Shown: positions 16,900 to 26,018 of the stretch, in pieces
Position numbering within the stretch: position 1 is the stretch's first letter
Layout of the letters: the number at the start of each line of letters is the position of its first letter
Source: Candidatus Rokubacteria bacterium 13_1_40CM_68_15
Lineage (GTDB): Bacteria; Methylomirabilota; Methylomirabilia; Rokubacteriales; CSP1-6
Direction of reading: 5' to 3'
Assembly: GCA_001917585.1 (NCBI GenBank)
Contig: MNEG01000054.1
Location: 1 to 32,491, forward strand
Length of the DNA stretch: 32,491 nt
Notes under the pieces: model-generated
What the model saw: the letters and a program-made list of their open reading frames with translations, nothing else
Databases searched by the model: none
What the model was told of the DNA's origin: nothing
Made by a program: the position numbers and the translations under genes

Positions 16900-17262
16900 A
16901 TGGGCAAGGTGATGGTGGTCGACGACGCGTACTCCGAGCTGCAGGTGATGGAGGCGATCCTGAGAGCCGCCGGGCACCAGGTGATCTCGTACATCGACGG
17001 CGAGCAGCTCGAGGACAAGATCATCGCCGAGCAGCCCGACGTCGTGCTGCTCGACATCGTCATGCCCAAGCGTAGCGGCTACGAGATCCTCCGCGGTCTG
17101 CGCCGTGACGAGCGCACCAAGCAGACGCGTGTCGTCGTCGTGTCGTCCAAGAACCAGGAGAGCGACCGCGTCTGGGGTCTCCGCCAGGGCGCCGACGACT
17201 ACCTGCCCAAACCCTTCAGCGCCGAGCAGCTGCTCACGGCGATCCGTCGGTTCGTGCGATGA
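16900..17262 (+). CDS. PilH/CheY-like response regulator
   Basis: This 120-aa single receiver domain has all key residues: D8-D9, phospho-acceptor D52, S82 and K104. VVSSKNQESDRVWGLRQGADDYLPKP is close to the end of PilH from type IV pilus (Chp) chemosensory systems rather than flagellar CheY. An AGGAGG motif about a dozen bases before the ATG fixes the start. It is the first gene after the sigma-54 promoter and overlaps the CheW gene by four bases. It probably receives phosphate from the ChpA-like kinase downstream and controls pilus-based motility or acts as a phosphate sink. Confidence 0.9.
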   Translation: MGKVMVVDDAYSELQVMEAILRAAGHQVISYIDGEQLEDKIIAEQPDVVLLDIVMPKRSGYEILRGLRRDERTKQTRVVVVSSKNQESDRVWGLRQGADDYLPKPFSAEQLLTAIRRFVR

Positions 17263-17732
17263 GCGCCACGGCGGTCGGCACCACCGCCGTGGAGACCCTC
17301 ATCGGCCTGCGCGTCTGCATCTTCACCGTCGGCGCCGAGCCGTTTGCCTTCGACTTGCGCCGCGTGCGCGAGGTGGTGGTGCTCGACGAGCTGACGGCGG
17401 TCCCGGCGGCGCCGCCTCAGATCGTGGGCGTGGCCAACCTCCGTGGTGACGTCCTGCCGATCGTCGATCCCGAGCGCCTGCTCGGCGCGGCGATCCGGCG
17501 CGCCGGGCGTCGCCGCCGCGCGCTGGTCGTGGTCGGCGGCGGCGCCCACGTCGGGCTCCTGATCGACGACGTGCTCGGGCTCGAGACATTCGACGACGTC
17601 CTCGAGATCGGTGACGCCACGCGCCAGCCCTACGTCGCCTGCGCGCTGGGCCGCCTGCGCCGCAGTGACGGGCTCGTCACGCTGCTCGACGCCGACAAGG
17701 TGATGGCGGCGCTCCGCCGCCGGGAGGGTTGA
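17259..17732 (+). CDS. CheW/PilI-like coupling protein
   Basis: This 157-aa protein has one CheW domain: VCIFTVGAEPFAFDLRRVREVV, the conserved PPQIVGVANLRGDVLPIVDPERLL loop and VGLLIDDVLGLETF. It would link the receptor to the CheA kinase in the chemosensory array. It starts in an ATGA overlap with the PilH-like gene and ends one base before the binding-protein gene. It is the first of three stand-alone CheW-type proteins in the operon, and its canonical loop makes it the likely main coupling protein. Confidence 0.9.
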   Translation: MSATAVGTTAVETLIGLRVCIFTVGAEPFAFDLRRVREVVVLDELTAVPAAPPQIVGVANLRGDVLPIVDPERLLGAAIRRAGRRRRALVVVGGGAHVGLLIDDVLGLETFDDVLEIGDATRQPYVACALGRLRRSDGLVTLLDADKVMAALRRREG

Positions 17733-17733
17733 G

Positions 17734-19053
17734 ATGGAACGGCGCCGAGCGCTGCAGGCGATCGGGTGGGGCGTGGCGAGCGCGCTGGTGCCGCGCGAGC
17801 CGGCGTGGTCGCAAGGGGCGAGCCCGCGCGCGGGCTCGCGCGACGCCTTCCTGCCCGATCGCATGGCCAGCGCGCCCGGCGTCACCACGCGCGACATCCG
17901 CATCGGCATGACGGCGGCCTTCAAAGGCACGGCGGCGGGCCTCGGCACCGAGCTCTATCGCGGCGCCCAGGCGTACTACACCGAGGTCAACGCGCGGGGC
18001 GGCATCCACGGCCGGATGATCTCGGTGGTCGCCCTCGACGACGGTTACGAGCCGACGCCGTGCATCCGCAACACGATCGACCTCATCGAGAAGGAGCAGG
18101 TGTTCTTCCTCTCGAACTACGTGGGCACGCCAACGCTCACGCGGGCGCTGCCCGTCATCAAGCGCTACGCCGACCATCAGGTCGTCCTCGTCGGCAACTT
18201 CACCGGCGCCCAACCGCAACGCGAGGAGCCCTACGTCGACCAGGTCTTCAACATCCGGGCGTCGTACCGCCAGGAGATGATGGCCCTCATCGAGCGCTTC
18301 TGGCAGCTGGGCGCGCGGAAGTTCGGCGTCTATTACCAGATCGACGCCTACGGCCGCAGCGGCACCGACGGCGTCGCCCGCGGCCTCGCGCTCCGGGGCG
18401 CCCGGATCGCGGCCGAGGCCACCTACAAGCGCGGCGCCAAGTTCGACGAGGACATGACGCCGGCCGTGAAGGCGCTGCGCCAGGCCGGGGTCGACGTCGT
18501 GCTGTGCACCGGCGCCTACCAGGGCTGTGGCGCGTTCGTGCGCTCGGCACGCGACGCCGGCTGGACGGTGCCGATCTCCAACGTGTCCTTCGTCGGCTGC
18601 GAATCGATGCTGAGCCTGCTCATCACCCACGGCAAGACGAGCGGCCGCGACTACACGCAGGCCCTCATCAACTCGCAGGTGGTGCCCTCCTACGACGACG
18701 CCAGCTTGCCCGCGGTCGGCGAGTACCGGGCCCTGATGGACAAGCACGCTCCCCCGGTCCCGGAAGCGCTCCGCGACGCGAAGTACGCGCCCGAGCTCCA
18801 CAGCTTCCGGAGCCTGGAGGGGTTCGTGAACGCCAAGGTCATCGTGGAGGCGCTGCGGCGGGCCGGCTCGAACCCGAGCCGGCCGTCGCTCCGCGCCGCG
18901 CTCGAGTCCCTGAAGAACCTGGACCTCGGCATCGGCGCTCCCCTCACGTTCGGGCCGGAGCGCCATCAAGGCCTGGACAGCGTCTACTTCACGCGGGTCG
19001 ACAACGGCCGCTGGGTGCCCGTGAACGATTGGGCGGCGGCGGTGAAGGCATGA
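17734..19053 (+). CDS. LivJ-type periplasmic ligand-binding protein in the chemosensory operon
   Basis: This 439-aa protein belongs to the branched-chain amino-acid-type binding proteins (peripla_BP_6). Its mature part begins ITRDIRIGMTA-like (TTRDIRIGMTAAFKGTAAGLG) and contains the family stretches YTEVNARGGIHGRMI, LDDGYEPTPCIRNTI and FGVYYQIDAYGRSGTDG. The N-terminus MERRRALQAIGWG resembles a twin-arginine leader (RRRALQ). No transporter permease or ATPase follows. Instead the receptor gene overlaps by four bases, so it may present a ligand to the receptor rather than feed transport. The ligand is unknown. Confidence 0.88.
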   Translation: MERRRALQAIGWGVASALVPREPAWSQGASPRAGSRDAFLPDRMASAPGVTTRDIRIGMTAAFKGTAAGLGTELYRGAQAYYTEVNARGGIHGRMISVVALDDGYEPTPCIRNTIDLIEKEQVFFLSNYVGTPTLTRALPVIKRYADHQVVLVGNFTGAQPQREEPYVDQVFNIRASYRQEMMALIERFWQLGARKFGVYYQIDAYGRSGTDGVARGLALRGARIAAEATYKRGAKFDEDMTPAVKALRQAGVDVVLCTGAYQGCGAFVRSARDAGWTVPISNVSFVGCESMLSLLITHGKTSGRDYTQALINSQVVPSYDDASLPAVGEYRALMDKHAPPVPEALRDAKYAPELHSFRSLEGFVNAKVIVEALRRAGSNPSRPSLRAALESLKNLDLGIGAPLTFGPERHQGLDSVYFTRVDNGRWVPVNDWAAAVKA

Positions 19054-20846
19054 CGAAAGACAAGACCAAGCCGACGAGCAGCGAGCGGAGGGTCCGCTTC
19101 GGGCTGCTGCCCAAGATCATCCTGTTCCTCTTCGCCGCCCTCGTTCCGCTGGCCGCGATCACCTGGTACATCTCCGTGCAGACGCTGCGCCAGAACATGA
19201 CGGAGGAGTTCACCTCCAAGGGCACGGCCATCGCCAGGAGCCTGGCCTCCTCGTCGGTCGACCTGCTCCTCACCCGCGACGCCTCGACCGTGCAGAGCGC
19301 GATCGATCAGTTCGTCATCAGCGGTGTGAAGTACGTCATGGTCTACGACTCCGCCCGGAATCTCGTCGCCCACACGTTCGCACCGCTGGTCCCGGCCGGC
19401 ATCGTGGAGAAGAACCTGGTGCCCGGCGAGATGGCCCAGCAGGTCAAGGAGATCGAGTACGCCGATCCGGTGACGGGCGCCGACCGCCACATCATCGACA
19501 TCGGGGTACCGGTTCTGGCCGGCCAGCTCGGAACGGTTCGCGTCGGCATGGACCGGGCCATCATCGAAGCCGCGGCGGCCAAGGCCGGTCAGCGGCTGCT
19601 CTACACCTTCGGAGGCGTGGCGGTGGTCGCCGTGCTGGCCGGCGTGGTCTTCGCCCGCCGGATCAGCAAGCCGGTCGGCCAGGTCGTGCGCATCGCCGAG
19701 CGCGTCGGTCAGGGCGATCTCTCCAAGCTCGTGCCGGTGACGTCGCGCGACGAGATCGGCCAGCTCGCCCACACGTTCAACGACACCGTCGTCCGGCTGC
19801 GCTCGCTGGTGCAGACGGAGGCCGAGCGCGACGACGAGCGGCGGAAGCGCGAGGACCTCCAGCGCAACATCACGCGCTTCCTCGACACCGCCACCGAGAT
19901 CGCGCAGGGCGACCTGAGAAAGCGCGGCGAGGTGACGTCCGACATCCTGGGCAGCGTCGTCGACGCGATCAACGTCATGGTCGACGAGCTCGGCTCGCTC
20001 ATCAAGGACGTGCGCCAGTCCGCCGGTCAGGTTTCGGGCAGCGCCAACGACCTCATCGTGACCATGGGCCAGATGACGGCGGGCGCCCAGGCCCAGTCGC
20101 GCGAGGCGATGGGCGTGTCGAGCGCCATGGAAGAGCTCACGCTGTCCGTGCGTCAGGTCGCCGAGAACGCCGAGGCGTCGGCCAGCGCGGCCCGCCTCAC
20201 CCTCGACTCCGCGCAGAAGGGCGGCGACGCCGTCAAGATCGGGCTGGCCGGCATGCAGCGGATCCGCGGTGAGGTGCAGGGCATCTCGAAGAAGATCAAG
20301 ACGCTGGCCGATCGTTCGCTGGAAATCTCCGAGATCGTCAACACGATCGAGGAGATCTCGTCGCAGACCAACCTGCTCGCTCTCAACGCCGCCATCGAGG
20401 CCGCCGGCGCCGGTGAAGCCGGCCTGCGCTTCGCCGTCGTGGCCGACGAGGTGCGCAAGCTCGCCGAGCGCTCGGCCAAGGCGGCCAAGGACATCGTCGT
20501 GCTGATCAAGACGATCCAGACCGAGACCCAGGAAGCGGTCATCGCGATGGAGGAAGGCACCAAGGAGGTCGAGTCCGGGTATCGCACCGCGGTGCAGACC
20601 GGCGACAGCCTGCGCGAGATCGGCGACATCTCCCGCAAGTCCGCGGAGCTGGCCCAGGACATCTCGCTGGCCACCCAGCAACAGGTGCGCGGCGTGGAGA
20701 GCGTGGCCGTCGCCGTCCAGTCGATCGCCGGCGTCGCGGTCCAGACCGAGAAGGGCGTCGTCGAGGCCCGAAAGACGATGGATCACGTAGTCAAGCTCGC
20801 GGAGGAATTGATGACGAGCCTCACGCGTTTCAAGCTCACGGGTTAG
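19050..20846 (+). CDS. Methyl-accepting chemotaxis protein (PilJ-like, two HAMP units)
   Basis: The receptor is 598 aa. A first membrane helix at about 23-43 (IILFLFAALVPLAAITWYI) is followed by a periplasmic sensor of about 140 residues, with a possible small PAS-like or dCache-like core (KYVMVYDSARNLVAHTF). The second helix is at about 183-203. A HAMP domain (204-256) and a second HAMP-like unit (about 271-325, TEIAQGDLRKRGE) precede the signalling domain. The hairpin tip EISSQTNLLALNAAIEAAGAGE lies at about 435-456. There is no C-terminal CheR-tethering pentapeptide. I chose the ATG at 19050, which overlaps the binding-protein stop (ATGA); the much longer frame upstream is spurious. Receptor and binding protein probably work together. 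Confidence 0.93.
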   Translation: MTKDKTKPTSSERRVRFGLLPKIILFLFAALVPLAAITWYISVQTLRQNMTEEFTSKGTAIARSLASSSVDLLLTRDASTVQSAIDQFVISGVKYVMVYDSARNLVAHTFAPLVPAGIVEKNLVPGEMAQQVKEIEYADPVTGADRHIIDIGVPVLAGQLGTVRVGMDRAIIEAAAAKAGQRLLYTFGGVAVVAVLAGVVFARRISKPVGQVVRIAERVGQGDLSKLVPVTSRDEIGQLAHTFNDTVVRLRSLVQTEAERDDERRKREDLQRNITRFLDTATEIAQGDLRKRGEVTSDILGSVVDAINVMVDELGSLIKDVRQSAGQVSGSANDLIVTMGQMTAGAQAQSREAMGVSSAMEELTLSVRQVAENAEASASAARLTLDSAQKGGDAVKIGLAGMQRIRGEVQGISKKIKTLADRSLEISEIVNTIEEISSQTNLLALNAAIEAAGAGEAGLRFAVVADEVRKLAERSAKAAKDIVVLIKTIQTETQEAVIAMEEGTKEVESGYRTAVQTGDSLREIGDISRKSAELAQDISLATQQQVRGVESVAVAVQSIAGVAVQTEKGVVEARKTMDHVVKLAEELMTSLTRFKLTG

Positions 20847-20865
20847 CAGGGAGGACGAACGAGCC

Positions 20866-21684
20866 ATGGCGCCCACCTCAGCAGAGCTACAGCGGCTGGC
20901 CACGGTCATTACCCGACGCACCGGGATGGCGTTTCCGTCCTCGCGTATGCCGTTCCTCACTGCGCGCGCCCGCGCCGTCATGGCCTGGGCCGGCGCCGAC
21001 AACTGGGACAGCTGGCTGAGCGAACTGGAGGCCTCGGCCGGCAACGACGACCGTCTCTGCGAAGCGCTGGAGGAAGCGCTCCAGGTCCACGAGACGTGCT
21101 TCTTCCGCTATCCCGGCCATCACGCGCTCCTCAGCGACGTGGTGCTGCCCGATTCCCTCGCGGCGGGAGCGACACGACTGCGGATTCTCTCCGTCGGCTG
21201 CTCGACCGGACAGGAAGCCTACTCTCTCGCGATGACGGCCCGGGAGAACCTCGGCGGCGATGCACCTCGCCAGGTCGAGATCCTCGGCGTGGACGTCGGG
21301 CGCGCGGCGCTCGCGGCCGCCCGGCGGGGTATCTATGGGCCTCTGTCCGTCGCCACCGTGCCTCCGCTCTATCTCGAGCGTTACTTCGAGCCCGACGGGG
21401 CGGCCTTCACCGCGCGGCCCGAGCTGCGCGCGATGGTGCGCTTCCTCCGCCACGACATCCGGCGCGAGCTCTACCTCGGAAAGTTCGACGCCATCTTCTG
21501 CTGCAACGTCTGCCTCTACTTCATGCGCCCGACCAAGGACCAGATCCTGGCCCGGCTCACGGCGGCGCTCCGCCGCGGTGGCTATCTCTTCCTCGGCCAC
21601 GCCGAGGGCGTGACGCCGCCCGTCGACAACTTCCGCACGATCCACCGGCCGTCCGGCGTCGTGTTCCAGCGGATCCCTGCGTGA
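20866..21684 (+). CDS. cheR: CheR/PilK-type chemoreceptor methyltransferase
   Basis: This 272-aa cytoplasmic enzyme transfers methyl groups from S-adenosylmethionine to receptor glutamates. The N-terminal helical CheR_N domain (about 1-90) includes HETCFFRYPGH. The catalytic domain has the SAM-binding motif SVGCSTGQEAYS (109-120), the ILGVDVGRAALAAARRGIY segment, and DAIFCCNVCLYF with LGHAEG near the end. GGGAGG about a dozen bases upstream supports the ATG at 20866. The end overlaps the CheA gene by GTGA. Together with CheB it would set adaptation of the operon's receptor. Confidence 0.94.
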   Translation: MAPTSAELQRLATVITRRTGMAFPSSRMPFLTARARAVMAWAGADNWDSWLSELEASAGNDDRLCEALEEALQVHETCFFRYPGHHALLSDVVLPDSLAAGATRLRILSVGCSTGQEAYSLAMTARENLGGDAPRQVEILGVDVGRAALAAARRGIYGPLSVATVPPLYLERYFEPDGAAFTARPELRAMVRFLRHDIRRELYLGKFDAIFCCNVCLYFMRPTKDQILARLTAALRRGGYLFLGHAEGVTPPVDNFRTIHRPSGVVFQRIPA

Positions 21685-24482
21685 ACGCAGTTCCCGATCG
21701 CCAGTTTCTCCTCAGCGTGTTCCTCATGGAGGCGTGGGACACGCTGGGCGAGATCGAGGAGCACGCGGCGGCCCTCGTGGGCGAGGGCCGCTTCGAGCCG
21801 CTCTTCGTGCTCACCCATCGGCTCAAGGGCGCGGCGGCGCTCAACGGGTTTCCCGGCGTCTCGGCGCTGGCCTCGGCGATGGAAGCGATCGTCGAAAAGG
21901 CGGCCCCGGCGTCGGCGGTCGACCGGCACCAGGCGGCCGCGGCCCTCGACGACTTGCTCGCCGACCTCAAAGGGACGCTGGACGCCATCGCCAGCGGGGG
22001 CGAAGAGGACACCGCGGCGCTGATCGCCACGGCCACCGCCCACGCGCCCGCGCCGGACACTCCCGCGCCGGGCCCGCGCCTGGGCGAGCTGGCGCGTTTC
22101 TTCGCGGAGAATGCCGACGTCCTCGAGTACTTCGGTCCCGAGGCGGCCGAGCACCTGGACGCCATGACCGCGTCGCTGCTCGCGCTGGAGCGTGCCGGCG
22201 CCAGTGACGGTGAGCTGGCCGCCCTCTTTCGCGCCGTCCACACACTGAAGGGCGCCGCCTACACGGTGGGCTGTCGCGTGGTTGGCGACCTCGCCCATCG
22301 CATCGAGGATCTCCTCGGCGCCGTCCGCGAATCGCAGATGGAGCTGACGCCAGCCGTCATCGAAGCGGTGTTCGCGGGGACCGATGCGCTCCGCGGCATG
22401 CTGGCGTCGGCGGAAGGCGCGCCGGCCGATCTGGAAATGCTCGTCGAGCAGGCCAAGCGCCTGCTCGACGCGCTGCCAATTCCCGCCGAGGGCACGGCGC
22501 TGAGGCCGGCCGCGGCGGGGCTGCCGTCCCTCCCGGTCGAGCCGCCACCGGCGGAGGAGGTGGCGGCGGTCGAAGAGGACGCAGCCGAGCCGCGGGCGAT
22601 CATCCGCCCCAGCATCCGTGTCAACCTCGACCGGCTCGACGCGCTCATGAATCTCGTCGGCGAGCTGGTGATCGCGCGCAGCCGACTCGAGCGCCGGCTG
22701 AGCCAGTTCGAGCGCGTGAACGAGCTCCTCCGCTTCAGCCAGTCGCGCATGAGTGCCGTCGTAGGTGACTTCGAACGCAAGTACTTCGACCCTCGGATCG
22801 AGGACGGGCGGGAGGCGGAAGGGGCGTCCGGGCGAGCGCTGTATCGGGCCGAGGACGCGCCGGCGGCGTCCCTCACGTCGCACATCCACGGGTTCGACGA
22901 GCTCGAGTTCGATCGTTACGACGACTTCAACATCCTGGCGCGCAGCGTTGGCGAGATCTCGAGTGACGTCTCGGAGATCCAGGGCCAGCTTGCCGCGGTC
23001 GTGCGCGGCGTGCGCGACGATACCGGTCACGTCCAGCGCCTCACCGGCGACCTGCGCGGCCAGATCACCCGAGCCCGCATGGTGCCGGTCGGGCGCCTGT
23101 TCACGCGCGTCTCGCGCCAGGTCCGCGAGGCGGCGCGCGCTGCTGGCAAGACGGTCGCGCTGGAGCTCACCGGCGAGGCGGTCGAGATGGACAACACGAT
23201 CATCGAGCAGATCGCCGATCCGCTGCTGCACCTGATCCAGAACGCGATCACCCACGGCATCGAGCCCGAGGAGGAGCGCCTCGCCCAGGGCAAGCCGGCG
23301 GCCGGGACGCTGCGCCTGCGCGCGTATCACAGGAGCGGCGCGGTGTACGTCGAGGTGGCCGACGACGGCCGCGGGATCGACGCCGATCATCTCAGGAGCT
23401 CGGCCGTCGAGCGTGGCTTCGTGGGCGCCGAGGCGGCCTCGTCGATGGGCCGGCGCGAGCTCCTCGACCTGATCTTCCTGCCCGGCTTCAGCACGGCCGC
23501 GAGCGTCACCACCGCAGCGGGTCGCGGCGTCGGCATGGACGTGGTGCGGACCAACGTCACCCGGCTCGGCGGCGACATCGACGTCGAGACCGAGGTCGGG
23601 ACGGGCACCCGCTTTACGATCAAGCTGCCGCTGACCATCGCGATCGCCGACGCGTTCCTCGTCAAGGTGGGCGGCGAGGTGCTCGCGGTTCCCGTCGCTG
23701 CCGTGCAGCTCGTCATGCGGGTGCGGCCCGACGACGTCCGCACGATCGGCGACGCCGCCACGGTGATCGTCGAGGGCCAGGCGACCGACTTCATCCGTCT
23801 GCACGAGGCACTGGGGCTGCCCCGCGGGTCCGACGCGACGACCGTCCCCGTGCTCGCGCTCCGGGCCGGCCGCAAGCTGCTGGCGGTGGCCGTGGACGAG
23901 CTGCTCGGCAAGGAAGAGATCGTGGTCAAGAGCCTGGGCGCCTTCCTGGACGGCGTGGGGCCTTATTCGAGCGCCACCATCTCAGGTGAAGGCCGGGTGA
24001 TCCTCCTGCTCGACGCCACGCGCCTGGCCGAGCGCGGCGCCGGCGCCGACGTGATGGCCGAGGACATCACGCTGCCGGCGCGTCAGGGCGCCGACGGGCG
24101 ACGTGTGCTCCTGGTGGACGACTCCATCAGCATCCGCAAGTTCGTCGGGCAGATGCTCGAGCGTGGCGGCTTCTCCGTCGTCACCGCCAACGACGGCATC
24201 GAGGCGCTCCAACGGCTGGGTGAGTCGGAGGTCGACGTCCTCGTCACCGACCTCGAGATGCCCCGCCTGAACGGGTACGAGCTGATCCGAGACGTCAGGC
24301 GCCGCCCGGGCATGCGTGACGTGCCCGTCGTCGTGCTCACGACGCGCGCCGGCGCGAAGCACGCCTCCCTGGCGGGCGAGCTCGGGGTCAGCCACTACGT
24401 CGCCAAGCCCGTCGACGAGCACGCCTTCGTCCGGCTCGTGGAGGCACTCGTCGCCACGCCGGCGCTGGTGACCGCGCCATGA
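21681..24482 (+). CDS. ChpA/PilL-like hybrid CheA: two Hpt, kinase, CheW, receiver
   Basis: This 933-aa histidine kinase has two N-terminal Hpt domains: H46 in LTHRLKGAA and H187 in AVHTLKGAAYTVG. A dimerisation region with VNLDRLDALMNLVGELVIARSRLE carries a long helical insertion (about 345-430), as in PilL/ChpA rather than flagellar CheA. The ATPase has an N box LLHLIQNAITHGIE (about 515-528), a G1 box ADDGRGID (560-567) and GRGVGMDVV. A CheW domain (about 652-790) and a C-terminal receiver (D813-D814, D857, K909) complete it. The GTG at 21681 overlaps the cheR stop by four bases. Pseudomonas ChpA has more Hpt domains, so this is a compact form. The fused receiver may act as a phosphate sink. 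Confidence 0.93.
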   Translation: MNAVPDRQFLLSVFLMEAWDTLGEIEEHAAALVGEGRFEPLFVLTHRLKGAAALNGFPGVSALASAMEAIVEKAAPASAVDRHQAAAALDDLLADLKGTLDAIASGGEEDTAALIATATAHAPAPDTPAPGPRLGELARFFAENADVLEYFGPEAAEHLDAMTASLLALERAGASDGELAALFRAVHTLKGAAYTVGCRVVGDLAHRIEDLLGAVRESQMELTPAVIEAVFAGTDALRGMLASAEGAPADLEMLVEQAKRLLDALPIPAEGTALRPAAAGLPSLPVEPPPAEEVAAVEEDAAEPRAIIRPSIRVNLDRLDALMNLVGELVIARSRLERRLSQFERVNELLRFSQSRMSAVVGDFERKYFDPRIEDGREAEGASGRALYRAEDAPAASLTSHIHGFDELEFDRYDDFNILARSVGEISSDVSEIQGQLAAVVRGVRDDTGHVQRLTGDLRGQITRARMVPVGRLFTRVSRQVREAARAAGKTVALELTGEAVEMDNTIIEQIADPLLHLIQNAITHGIEPEEERLAQGKPAAGTLRLRAYHRSGAVYVEVADDGRGIDADHLRSSAVERGFVGAEAASSMGRRELLDLIFLPGFSTAASVTTAAGRGVGMDVVRTNVTRLGGDIDVETEVGTGTRFTIKLPLTIAIADAFLVKVGGEVLAVPVAAVQLVMRVRPDDVRTIGDAATVIVEGQATDFIRLHEALGLPRGSDATTVPVLALRAGRKLLAVAVDELLGKEEIVVKSLGAFLDGVGPYSSATISGEGRVILLLDATRLAERGAGADVMAEDITLPARQGADGRRVLLVDDSISIRKFVGQMLERGGFSVVTANDGIEALQRLGESEVDVLVTDLEMPRLNGYELIRDVRRRPGMRDVPVVVLTTRAGAKHASLAGELGVSHYVAKPVDEHAFVRLVEALVATPALVTAP

Positions 24483-25570
24483 TCCGCGTGCTCGTGGTCG
24501 AGGACTCGCGCTTCATGCGGGGCGTGATCAACACCATTCTGAGCCGCGATCCCGAGATCGAGGTCGTGGGCTCGGCCGCCGACGGCCTGGAGGCCGTCGA
24601 GGCCGTGTGTGCCCTCCGTCCCGACGTGGTGACGATGGACGTCGAGATGCCGCGGGCCGACGGCCTGTCCGCCGTCGAGCGGATCATGAGCGAGCGGCCA
24701 ACGCCCATCGTGATGATCAGCGCCTACACCCGGCGCGACTCGTCGGCCGCGATCCGGGCGCTCGAGCTCGGAGCGGTCGACTTCGTCGCCAAGCCCTCGT
24801 TCACGGTCGATCTCGGCCTCGAGGCGCTGCGTGACGAGATCGTCGGCAAGGTCCGCATGGCGTCGAGGGTCCGGCCGGTGAGAACGGCGCATCGGGCGCC
24901 AGCCCCGCCGCCCCCGACGGTTGCGGCCAGCTCGAATGAGCCGCCGAGCGAGGACCGCCGGCACTGGGAGTGGACGCCCTGCGTGATCATGGCCGCGTCG
25001 ACGGGCGGCCCGGCCGCGCTTCTCGCGCTGGTGCCCCAGCTGGGCGCCGACTTCCCGGCCGCCGTGCTGATCGTCCAGCACATGCCTGCGCCGTACACCG
25101 CCGCCTTCGCCGGTGAGCTGGCCGGGCGGTGCGCGATGCGGGTGAAAGAGGCCGTCCACGGCGAGTGGATCGAGCGCGGGGTCGTGTACGTCTGCCCCGG
25201 CTCCCATCACCTGACGCTGGCGCCGGGCGGGCGCATCGTCCTGCACGCGCCCCCGACGCGCGACAGCGAGTGTCCGTCGGCCGACCTCGCGATGATGTCG
25301 ATGGCGCGGCGAGTGGGGGCCCGCAGCATCGGCGTGATCCTCACGGGGATGGGCCGCGACGGGGCTGCCGGGGCGCGGGCGATCCGCCGCGCGGGCGGGC
25401 TCGTCATCGCTCAGGACGAGGCCACCTCCGTGGTCTTCGGCATGCCGCGGGCGGCGGCCGAGGCGGGCGCCGTGAATGCCGTGCTCCCGCTGGACAGCAT
25501 CCCGTCGACGCTGGCCGACTACGTCGCCGACGTCGTGCGCGCGGCGAAGCGAGGGCGCCGTGCCGTTTAG
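24479..25570 (+). CDS. cheB: CheB/ChpB-type protein-glutamate methylesterase
   Basis: This 363-aa enzyme has an N-terminal receiver (E8-D9, phospho-acceptor D54 in VVTMDVEMP, Lys in VAKPS) and a proline-rich linker (about 138-158). A C-terminal methylesterase domain follows, with the catalytic triad S174 (AASTGGPAAL), H201 (IVQHMP) and D294 (TGMGRDGAAG). It removes or deamidates receptor methyl esters when phosphorylated by CheA. The start overlaps the CheA stop (ATGA), and the end overlaps the next CheW gene by 11 bases. Confidence 0.95.
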   Translation: MIRVLVVEDSRFMRGVINTILSRDPEIEVVGSAADGLEAVEAVCALRPDVVTMDVEMPRADGLSAVERIMSERPTPIVMISAYTRRDSSAAIRALELGAVDFVAKPSFTVDLGLEALRDEIVGKVRMASRVRPVRTAHRAPAPPPPTVAASSNEPPSEDRRHWEWTPCVIMAASTGGPAALLALVPQLGADFPAAVLIVQHMPAPYTAAFAGELAGRCAMRVKEAVHGEWIERGVVYVCPGSHHLTLAPGGRIVLHAPPTRDSECPSADLAMMSMARRVGARSIGVILTGMGRDGAAGARAIRRAGGLVIAQDEATSVVFGMPRAAAEAGAVNAVLPLDSIPSTLADYVADVVRAAKRGRRAV

Positions 25571-26018
25571 CTGGGGCCGCGGTGGCGGCGACGGTCGGGC
25601 GGAGACCGCGCGCAGCGTGGCGCTCTTCACCGTGGCGTGCGTGGAGTACGCGATCGACGCGGCCCGCGTGCGGCATCTGGTGCCGGCCGGACGCGAGCCG
25701 GGTCGGTCGATCGTCTTCGAAGGCGCAACATATCCGTTGATCGCTCTACGAGCCGTCTTCCGCTTGCCGGCCGGGCCGCGTACCGGGCGAGTGCTGCTCA
25801 TGGACGACGGCGCCGGCCGGACGGCGGCGCTCATGGTCGACGGCGTGGGAACGATGGCCCGCCTGGAGCAGCGCGCCCTCACGGCGTTGCCGCCCGTGTT
25901 CCGCGGCCACGAGCGCGTCCGCTTCGAGGCGCTGGCATTGCTCGAGGATCGCATCGTCATCGTCATCGCGCCTCGCGGTCTGCTCGCCGATGCCTGGCCG
26001 AAGCAGGTCGCGGTATGA
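25560..26018 (+). CDS. CheW-like protein, divergent
   Basis: This 152-aa protein has a single CheW-type fold: VALFTVACVEYAIDAARVRHLVPAG, then YPLIALRAVFRLP, then LMVDGVGTMARLE. The usual NLRG-type loop is replaced by YPLIALRAVF, so it is more divergent than the first CheW. The GTG at 25560 lies inside the cheB end (11-base overlap). A four-base overlap links it to the next CheW-like gene. It may be an accessory coupling or array-capping protein, or may connect the array to the downstream GTPase regulators; these roles are inferred. Confidence 0.82.
   Translation: MPFSWGRGGGDGRAETARSVALFTVACVEYAIDAARVRHLVPAGREPGRSIVFEGATYPLIALRAVFRLPAGPRTGRVLLMDDGAGRTAALMVDGVGTMARLEQRALTALPPVFRGHERVRFEALALLEDRIVIVIAPRGLLADAWPKQVAV

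Noticed and set aside
18984..21044. A 686-codon minus-strand frame across the receptor and CheR genes
   Set aside because: Antisense to unambiguous MCP and CheR sequences and without recognisable motifs.
21582..23804. A 740-codon minus-strand frame opposite the CheA gene
   Set aside because: It is the complement of the Hpt and kinase domains; composition is typical of a shadow frame.
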